From: SLAN01 sp046545955
GTDB lineage: Bacteria > Spirochaetota > Spirochaetia > DSM-27196 > SKKC01
Direction of reading: 5' to 3'
NCBI GenBank assembly: GCA_046545955.1
Contig: JBKGYS010000093.1
Location: 1-10,860 of the forward strand
DNA length: 10,860 bases
The position numbers were made by a program, and so were the translations under genes. The notes beneath the pieces are model-generated. The model did no database searches and was not told where the DNA came from. It saw only the letters and a list, made by a program, of their open reading frames with translations. The stretch's first letter is position 1, and each line of letters opens with the position of its first letter. Of the stretch, positions 6,132 through 10,860 are shown in pieces.

Positions 6132-7120
6132 CCGTCGAATCTGCAGCCAAGCTCCTCGAGGATACGATCAATTCCTTCCTCGGCGTGCTGTCCGTCGATC
6201 CAGCGCGTCTTTTCGAAGGCCCGGAAAAACGTAATCTGGCGCTTGGCGTACCTGCGGGTATTGCGCTTTATGAGTGGAAGCACCTGCTCGTCGGATGGCA
6301 GCGCGAGGGGATTATTCAGATCGATGGTTTTCCCAGCCGCTTCGAGATACTCGCGATATCCGATCGCGCGAAGCCCCGGGTCACCAGCGCGGTACCCGCT
6401 TCGCAAAAGAGACTGTATTTCCTCGCGAAGCCCCGCGCGAGCCATGTCTTCCACGCGGGCGTTTATCCTGGCGTACAGCGCGCGACGGGGCCACGAGAGA
6501 CCAATCGTGACCGCCCCTGCGGCATCCGGACGGAGAGCGACCGGCGCGGCAAAACTCGAGCGTGGCTTTCCCGTCAATCGGTAGACCTCGAGCGCGCGAA
6601 TGAGTCTGTACTCGTCGGCCGGCGCGATGCGCGCCGCGCTTTCCGGATCGACCCGCTCGAGCTCACGCCGAAGCGCCGAGCCACCGTACCTCGCGAGGTC
6701 TCGAGTTACCCCTTCGCGCACGCGCTCATCCGACCGTGGGGTTTCAGGCATACCGCACAACAGGCAACGCAGGTAAAACGCCGTCCCACCGGAAACAAGC
6801 GGGAGCGCTCCGCGCGAGCTCGCCGCGCGAATAGCCTCTTCGGCCAGTTCAACGAAATCACCGGCGGTAAACGGCTCATCCGGGTTTCGAATATCTATCA
6901 GGTGGTGCGGGAAACGGCTACGCTCGCGGGACGACGGCTTAGCAGTGCCGATATCCATCCCGCGGTACACCTGCATGCTGTCTGCGCTTATGAGTTCCAC
7001 GCCGGCAGCGACCGCCGTCGGCTTCTCGTGCAACAGGCGCTCGTGCAGCGCACGAGCAAGGGCGGTTTTACCGGAGGCCGTCGGCCCGAAAACAACGACG
7101 AACGGTGGAAGGCGGTTCAC
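6128..7120 (-). CDS. miaA: tRNA dimethylallyltransferase MiaA
   Basis: Transfers a dimethylallyl group to N6 of A37 in tRNAs reading UNN codons. 330 residues, near the usual length. The P-loop GPTASGKT (12-19), SADSMQVYRGMDIGTAKP (45-62, with catalytic Asp47), HHLID (72-76), SGGTAFYLRCLL (110-121), AIGYREY and the RNA-binding TRRYAKRQITFFR near the C terminus are all present. The GTG start at 7120 overlaps the rpoZ stop (GTGA). GAGGA directly abuts the GTG, too close for normal initiation, so the gene probably relies on reinitiation after rpoZ. Its stop codon lies inside the -35 of the next promoter. Confidence 0.97.
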   Translation of the reverse strand: MNRLPPFVVVFGPTASGKTALARALHERLLHEKPTAVAAGVELISADSMQVYRGMDIGTAKPSSRERSRFPHHLIDIRNPDEPFTAGDFVELAEEAIRAASSRGALPLVSGGTAFYLRCLLCGMPETPRSDERVREGVTRDLARYGGSALRRELERVDPESAARIAPADEYRLIRALEVYRLTGKPRSSFAAPVALRPDAAGAVTIGLSWPRRALYARINARVEDMARAGLREEIQSLLRSGYRAGDPGLRAIGYREYLEAAGKTIDLNNPLALPSDEQVLPLIKRNTRRYAKRQITFFRAFEKTRWIDGQHAEEGIDRILEELGCRFDG

Positions 7121-7308
7121 TCCTCGATCTGATACTGCACCTTTTTGGTGAGAATCTGCCGGATCGCCGTGGATACCACCTTACCCTGATTCTCCTCGAG
7201 CTCTTCGTCGCCGGCCATGGTAATCTGATACGCCCGGCGTATTGCCGCGCAGGTCAGCTGATAGATATTGTCGTCGTAACTCGTGAGTTCTTCTAATGGC
7301 AGTATCAT
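7117..7308 (-). CDS. rpoZ: DNA-directed RNA polymerase omega subunit
   Basis: Small subunit that helps fold and assemble beta-prime of RNA polymerase. 63 residues, a usual size for spirochaete-type omega. The pattern IPLEEL-like start (MILPLEELTSYDDNIYQLT), AAIRRAYQIT, GDEELEENQGKVVSTAIRQIL and a KVQYQIEE end fits the omega family (helix containing RRA, then K-V-V-S-x-A). The ATG at 7308 has no Shine-Dalgarno within 20 bases. A promoter-like pair ends only about nine bases upstream, so the mRNA may be nearly leaderless. It lies 62 bases after the SMUG1-type gene and overlaps miaA by GTGA. Confidence 0.9.
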   Translation of the reverse strand: MILPLEELTSYDDNIYQLTCAAIRRAYQITMAGDEELEENQGKVVSTAIRQILTKKVQYQIEE

Positions 7309-7316
7309 ACACGGTC

Positions 7317-7346
7317 AGTATGCGACGAAGTGGGTCGGTTGGTAAA
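7317..7346 (-). promoter_or_regulatory. Possible promoter immediately upstream of rpoZ
   Basis: TTTACC (7346-7341), an 18-base spacer and CATACT (7322-7317). The expected start of transcription falls at about 7310-7309, only one or two bases before the rpoZ ATG. A perfect 10-base palindrome GCGCCGGCGC (7349-7358) abuts the -35. The match is moderate; co-transcription from the cmk promoter is also likely. Confidence 0.35.
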
Positions 7347-7370
7347 GTGCGCCGGCGCGGGGACAGGCGG

Positions 7371-8141
7371 TTATTTTGCCGCCTCGGCGCTTCCCGCCTG
7401 CCAGACACCGGCTTGCTCGAGCGTCCGAGTTGCCTCCTCGGCCCAGCCGCGGTTGGCTTTCGGACTCGCGGGGCTCGGGTGCAGTACCTGCACCACTTCG
7501 GGGCTATCGCGATCGAAGGACGACTTTACAACCCTCGCGGCGGCAGCGGTCGCGAACGCACCGATACCGACCACATAGCGCGGTCTGTAGTACGCGATAA
7601 GCCTGCCGAGCGACTCGTCGCAGGCGCCGAGAAGCTGCGCTCGCTCGGTCGCTGGTAACTTATCGGGAGTTCGATTGCGCCCGGATTCTTCGAGAAACAA
7701 AAGGGGACAGAAGTTGTGCACCATCTGACGATCGAAAAAAGCCTCCGGGTGCACGAACCGGTCGGCGAAAAGGCCCCACAGCCTGCGACCGCTGACCTCG
7801 CTTCGGCGACAATCGAGCCCTCCGACCGGACGTGCCGGATGCTCATTCGCCGGTCGCACCACCGCGCCCGACAACCCGAGCCAGTCCCGTACGTAGCTGA
7901 CCTCGCCAAAGGGTACGCCGGTTTGGGCCATACCCCAGGGACCGGGATTCATGCCGACGAACAGCACGTGTTTTTCGCCCGATCCGTACCGCTTGAGGTA
8001 CTCCCGATGCATTTCCCACGCGTATTCAAGCGGATTGTACACGGTATGGACGGGTGAGCTGAACGAAAGCTGCGACACCCGCTCGCATAGCGCCCGGGAA
8101 ATTTCAACCGGCGTCTGCGATGAACCCGTCCCGCCGATCAC
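7371..8141 (-). CDS. SMUG1-type (family 3) uracil-DNA glycosylase
   Basis: Monofunctional glycosylase that removes uracil and, in characterised animal members, 5-hydroxymethyluracil from single- and double-stranded DNA. 256 residues. The SMUG1 signature is nearly complete: YNPLEYAWEMHREYLKRY (35-52), GMNPGPWGMAQTGVPFGEV (63-81, with catalytic Asn65), RDWLGL (85-90), HPARPVGGLDC, SEVSGRRLWG, VHNFCPLLFL (141-150), SGRNRTP and HPSPASP (221-227, with His221). These motifs and their order closely match the vertebrate protein from memory, with Trp replacing the second-motif Phe (GPWG for GPFG). The GTG start at 8141 overlaps the cmk stop (GTGA). The gene sits between cmk and rpoZ, an unexpected place for a repair enzyme. 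Confidence 0.95.
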   Translation of the reverse strand: MIGGTGSSQTPVEISRALCERVSQLSFSSPVHTVYNPLEYAWEMHREYLKRYGSGEKHVLFVGMNPGPWGMAQTGVPFGEVSYVRDWLGLSGAVVRPANEHPARPVGGLDCRRSEVSGRRLWGLFADRFVHPEAFFDRQMVHNFCPLLFLEESGRNRTPDKLPATERAQLLGACDESLGRLIAYYRPRYVVGIGAFATAAAARVVKSSFDRDSPEVVQVLHPSPASPKANRGWAEEATRTLEQAGVWQAGSAEAAK

Positions 8142-8725
8142 GATACCCCGGTTCCCATATCGGAAGTCGCTTCGCGCTTTGCCCGAGGAACGCCGAATCT
8201 ACGTCTCACCTCTTCGATAATCCGGTCGGCGACATCCTGCTGACTCAGGTTTGTGGTATCCACGATAAGATCGGCGAACTGAAACTGATCGTTGTCGATA
8301 CCATAGATCCGCAGGTATCGTTCGCGGTCGCGTCGGTCCCGTTCGGCCGTCTCGTGCTCCACCGTTTCCTTCTCGCCGCCTTCACGCTCCCGTATACGCT
8401 CGGCTCGCACGTGAAGCGGGGCGGTCAGGTACACGCTGAGATCGGCGCTTTCAAGCATCCAGATCGCCAGGCGCGAGCCGAGCACGCAACGCCCGGCCTG
8501 CTCAGCCATTTCGACCTGGCGCTGATCCACATAGCGGTCCCATGACGGGTCATCCTCGGCCCATCGACAGACGGTCTCAAACGGTACCTTCCGTTCGTCG
8601 GCAATAGTGTGAAACGTGTAGTTAATCATGGGATAGCCGAGCGCCCACGCAACTCTTCGGCTGGTCGTCGTGTTTCCGCATCCGCTCTTGCCCGAAATTG
8701 CAATCTTTAGTTTCTGGGTATCCAC
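8138..8725 (-). CDS. Cytidylate kinase, Cytidylate_kin2-like
   Basis: Phosphorylates CMP/dCMP to the diphosphates. 195 residues, shorter than the classical bacterial Cmk. The phosphate loop is GKSGCGNTT (12-20): the Walker-A lysine position before the Thr pair is Asn, as occurs with Thr or Asn in the archaeal/Cytidylate_kin2-like group. Other marks are YVDQRQVEMAEQAGRCVLGSRLAIWML, where R-L-A-I follows a G-S, the Arg-rich LID (RAERIREREGG, then ERDRRDRERYLRIYGID) and DLIVDTTNLSQQDVADRIIEEV near the end, all typical of NMP kinases of this type. The GTG start at 8725 has only a weak GAGAG upstream. It follows a TATAAT promoter and is the first gene of the cmk-glycosylase-rpoZ-miaA group. The kinase fold is sure; CMP as substrate is by family. 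Confidence 0.88.
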   Translation of the reverse strand: MDTQKLKIAISGKSGCGNTTTSRRVAWALGYPMINYTFHTIADERKVPFETVCRWAEDDPSWDRYVDQRQVEMAEQAGRCVLGSRLAIWMLESADLSVYLTAPLHVRAERIREREGGEKETVEHETAERDRRDRERYLRIYGIDNDQFQFADLIVDTTNLSQQDVADRIIEEVRRRFGVPRAKREATSDMGTGVS

Positions 8726-8748
8726 CGTTTTCTCTCTGAACGATCGGG

Positions 8749-8777
8749 ATTATAGGCCTTACGATGTAGACAGCGAA
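8749..8777 (-). promoter_or_regulatory. Promoter with consensus -10 for cmk operon
   Basis: TATAAT (8754-8749) is a perfect -10. TTCGCT (8777-8772), 17 bases upstream, is a weak -35. Transcription would start near 8742, leaving a leader of about 17 bases before the cmk GTG. It lies in the 64-base gap after yicC. Confidence 0.55.
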
Positions 8778-8789
8778 CCCAACCAATGT

Positions 8790-9656
8790 CTACTCGACGT
8801 TTCTCAACTGTTCACGAATATTTTCCAGCGCGTCTTTCGCCCGCACGACCGCGGCGTTTACATCGCTAAACACGCTCTTCGATCCGATGGTGTTAATTTC
8901 ACGACCGATTTCCTGGCAAATGAAATCCAGTCGCTTGCCGATCGCTCCGTCCTCGCGGGTCGTAGCATCGAATGAAGCAAGATGAGATCGAAGCCGATCA
9001 AGCTCCTCGCGAACCGAATACTTTACAAGAAGTACCGCAGTCTCGCTTACTGCTCTCGTATCGTCAACACCTTCGAGACTCAACTGACGAAACCTGTCCA
9101 GAATCGAGGAGCGAATATGCTCCTCGAGGTCCTCTGCGCGCGCATCCACCTCATCCACAAGCGTTTCGATGGTACGGCGCTGGTCGAGAATGACTTCGTA
9201 CATGCGAGCCCCCTCCTCGGCCCGCGACTTCGCGAGTGTATGGATTGCCTCGGTCAGTTTCGGTTCAATCAACGCCTGCCAGGATTCAACATCGACCTTG
9301 AGCTCCGTGGATATAACACCTTCGAACGACATTAAATCCGAAAGCGAAGGCTCGCCCTCGAGACCGGCGGCTTGCGAAAGCGCTCGCAACGCCCTCGCGT
9401 ACTCAGCGGCCAAGACGTTATCGACACGAACGGAAACAGGTTGATCTATTGAACGGGTGCGTATGAAACATTCGATTTTGCCACGAGAAAACGCGCTTGA
9501 AATCCGGGCTCGCAACGCGGGTTCAATCGGAGACAGGCGGGGCGGCAGTTGTACGTTTACGTCGAGGTAGCGATTGTTATACGACTTGAGCTCGACACTC
9601 ACACTCGTCGTGTCATCCTGCCACTCGTGCCAGGCGTGTCCGGTCATGCTTTTCAT
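8790..9656 (-). CDS. yicC: YicC/YloC family endoribonuclease
   Basis: YicC-family proteins are reported as endoribonucleases acting in RNA turnover. 288 residues, the usual length. The N-terminal MKSMTGHAWHEW (normally SMTGF/Y) and SVELKSYNNRYLDVNVQLP (19-37) are conserved family features, as is the C-terminal KRLDFICQEIGREINTIGSKS (241-261) with its acidic and basic residues intact. Between them, 130-230 is a long helical, Glu/Arg-rich coiled segment (EEGARMYEVILDQRRTIETL, then EELDRLRSHLASF). The start ATG at 9656 overlaps the murC stop (ATGA) with AGAGGGG upstream. In many bacteria yicC precedes gmk and rpoZ; here the kinase after it is a cytidylate kinase and rpoZ follows two genes on. 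The family is certain, the substrate is not known here. Confidence 0.95.
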   Translation of the reverse strand: MKSMTGHAWHEWQDDTTSVSVELKSYNNRYLDVNVQLPPRLSPIEPALRARISSAFSRGKIECFIRTRSIDQPVSVRVDNVLAAEYARALRALSQAAGLEGEPSLSDLMSFEGVISTELKVDVESWQALIEPKLTEAIHTLAKSRAEEGARMYEVILDQRRTIETLVDEVDARAEDLEEHIRSSILDRFRQLSLEGVDDTRAVSETAVLLVKYSVREELDRLRSHLASFDATTREDGAIGKRLDFICQEIGREINTIGSKSVFSDVNAAVVRAKDALENIREQLRNVE

Positions 9657-10860
9657 TCCGCCCCTCTCATGCGCTCGAGTAGCGCCTTGCCGACGCGCCA
9701 GTTATCGCCGGCTCCCATGGTAACCAGTACGTCGCCCGGCGTAAGGATCGCTTCGAGCCGGTCGATCGCATCAAGCGGTTCGTCGATGTAGTGCACCGAC
9801 TCACCGGTGCCACCTCCACGCGCCGACACCCGACGCGCCGCGTCGGCCAAGTCTTCTCCACGCACACCACCGGAGTTTATCTCGCGTGCGCTTGCGTAGA
9901 TTTTGTGCAACACCAGGACATCGGCCGCGCAAAGTGCCTCCGCGAACTGCTCGAGCAGCGCTTCGGTGCGCGAGTATGTGTGACTCATGAAATCCACTAC
10001 AAGCCTGCGACCCGGAAAAAACTCTCGAAGCGCCTGGATTTCGGCGCTTATCGCGGTCGGATGGTGTGCGTAGTCGTCGAGAACCGTAACGCCGGCTGCT
10101 TCGCCGATCCGCTCGCTTCGTCGTTTGAGCCCGCGGAAGCGGGAAAGCGCCTGCGCCACGGTTTCCCATCGGTCGATAAGCGGGCTTTCGGGCGAAGGTG
10201 AACTCCCGCTCGCCTGAGGATCGTAAGCCCCGGTATCGGAAGCCGGGTCGATATGTACGGGGGTACCTGCAGCCGACGTACCGACACGTAGTATATCTTC
10301 TATAAGCGCGAGCACTCCGGCGGCATTCACCGCGTTATGCCGACCGGGAAGACGAAGCGAGAGAGATCGATCGAACCCGGACAGCGCGAACCGGATCTGT
10401 TCGTTTTCTGTGGCCACCTCGTGCACCCGGAATCGACCCTCGGCTGCATACCCGTACGGAGTAAGGCGTATATCCGGTCGGCGCTTCACGATCGATGCCG
10501 CGAGATCGCGTGCCCCCGCGTCATCGGCGCAGTAAACGAGCAGACCTCCGTGCGAGAGGTGGCTCGCGTATTCCTCGAAGGCGTTGAAAATATCGCTATA
10601 GTCGCGAAAATAATCGAGGTGATCGGCCTCGATACTCGTCACCATAATCCTGTCGGGACGAAAGCTCAGAAAGTGCCTTCGATATTCGCACGTTTCCGCG
10701 ATAAAAAAAGATGCTCCGAGAACGCTCGCAGCACGATTTCCGAAATCGGGAACCATGCTGCCGACAACAACCGTCGCCGGCACTTCGAGCGCCTGCACGA
10801 TCGCGCCTGCGAGCGCCGTGCTCGTCGACTTTCCGTGCACGCCGGCGATGCCTGTCGCAT
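9653..10860 (-). CDS. murC: UDP-N-acetylmuramate--L-alanine ligase MurC (partial, start beyond right edge)
   Basis: Adds L-alanine to UDP-MurNAc in peptidoglycan synthesis. 401 codons are in view; about 80-110 N-terminal residues lie beyond the edge. Visible: the ATP loop TGIAGVHGKSTST (usually GTHGKTTTT; here Val and Ser variants), SIEADHLDYFRDY of the central domain, GRHNAVNAAG, FRGLKRRSERIG, DDYAHHPTAI, the C-terminal FMSHTYSRTEALLEQF, IYASARE and TMGAGDN. FMSHTYSRT replaces the common FQPHRYTRT. A hydrophilic insertion (about 10172-10282: AGTPVHIDPASD... then SGSSPSPESPLID) lies between the central domain and the C-terminal domain. A GTG at 10840 in frame is inside the ATP loop, so it is not the start. 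MurC rather than Mpl is favoured by these C-terminal motifs. Confidence 0.93.
   Translation of the reverse strand, partial: ATGIAGVHGKSTSTALAGAIVQALEVPATVVVGSMVPDFGNRAASVLGASFFIAETCEYRRHFLSFRPDRIMVTSIEADHLDYFRDYSDIFNAFEEYASHLSHGGLLVYCADDAGARDLAASIVKRRPDIRLTPYGYAAEGRFRVHEVATENEQIRFALSGFDRSLSLRLPGRHNAVNAAGVLALIEDILRVGTSAAGTPVHIDPASDTGAYDPQASGSSPSPESPLIDRWETVAQALSRFRGLKRRSERIGEAAGVTVLDDYAHHPTAISAEIQALREFFPGRRLVVDFMSHTYSRTEALLEQFAEALCAADVLVLHKIYASAREINSGGVRGEDLADAARRVSARGGGTGESVHYIDEPLDAIDRLEAILTPGDVLVTMGAGDNWRVGKALLERMRGAE

Noticed and set aside
5929..6171. 80-codon minus-strand open frame overlapping the mini-gene
   Set aside because: It begins inside miaA in another frame, has no RBS and crosses the promoter; the 31-codon frame has the strong RBS and a family-like sequence.
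5894..7132. 412-codon open frame on the + strand
   Set aside because: Antisense to miaA, the intergenic promoter and the mini-gene; the translation is Arg/Ser/Ala-rich with no recognisable motif.
1..10860. tRNA, rRNA, CRISPR, insertion sequence, prophage or defence genes
   Set aside because: I looked on both strands and saw no cloverleaf, spaced direct repeats, transposase motifs or phage-like ORFs; genes are contiguous and housekeeping in type.

Overview
This window is one strand's worth of tightly packed housekeeping genes. All fifteen genes I can support lie on the minus strand, so transcription runs from right to left. The base composition (GC-rich, many GTG starts), the 31-residue AURKAIP1/COX24-type protein, the diadenylate cyclase/YbbR/AcpS/DUF2225 neighbourhood, the Walker-A-variant cytidylate kinase and the MurC signature (FMSHTYSRT) together suggest a free-living spirochaete (Spirochaetaceae-like). 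That assignment is an inference from protein character; no rRNA or other direct marker is present.

Right block, 10860 to 6128, read right to left: murC (enters from beyond the window) -> yicC -> cmk -> a SMUG1-type uracil-DNA glycosylase -> rpoZ (RNA polymerase omega) -> miaA. A consensus -10 (TATAAT) lies between yicC and cmk, and a weaker promoter-like pair lies directly before rpoZ. Three of the junctions are 4-base stop/start overlaps.

Central junction, 6131 to 5802: the miaA stop codon sits inside the -35 box of a strong sigma-70-like promoter (TTGACC, 17 bases, TATAGT). It reads into a tiny, very basic ORF of 31 codons (5925-6020), which resembles the AURKAIP1/COX24 mini ribosomal-protein family. 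About 120 bases with small hairpins then lead to folP.

Left block, 5801 to 1: folP -> cdaA (c-di-AMP synthase) -> ybbR -> acpS -> DUF2225 zinc-ribbon protein -> truA -> family-4 uracil-DNA glycosylase -> an unidentified gene that runs off the left edge. Stops and starts overlap or touch at almost every junction, which implies translational coupling.

Functionally the window mixes cell-wall synthesis (murC), RNA decay (yicC), nucleotide supply (cmk), uracil repair (two unrelated glycosylases), transcription (rpoZ), tRNA modification (miaA, truA), folate and fatty-acid cofactor steps (folP, acpS) and second-messenger synthesis (cdaA with ybbR). No tRNA, rRNA, CRISPR, insertion sequence or phage gene is visible. 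No stretch of more than about 125 bases lacks a gene. The least ordinary parts are the mini-protein with its own promoter, the animal-like SMUG1 placed between cmk and rpoZ, the second glycosylase 6 kb away, and the low-complexity start of the gene at the left edge.
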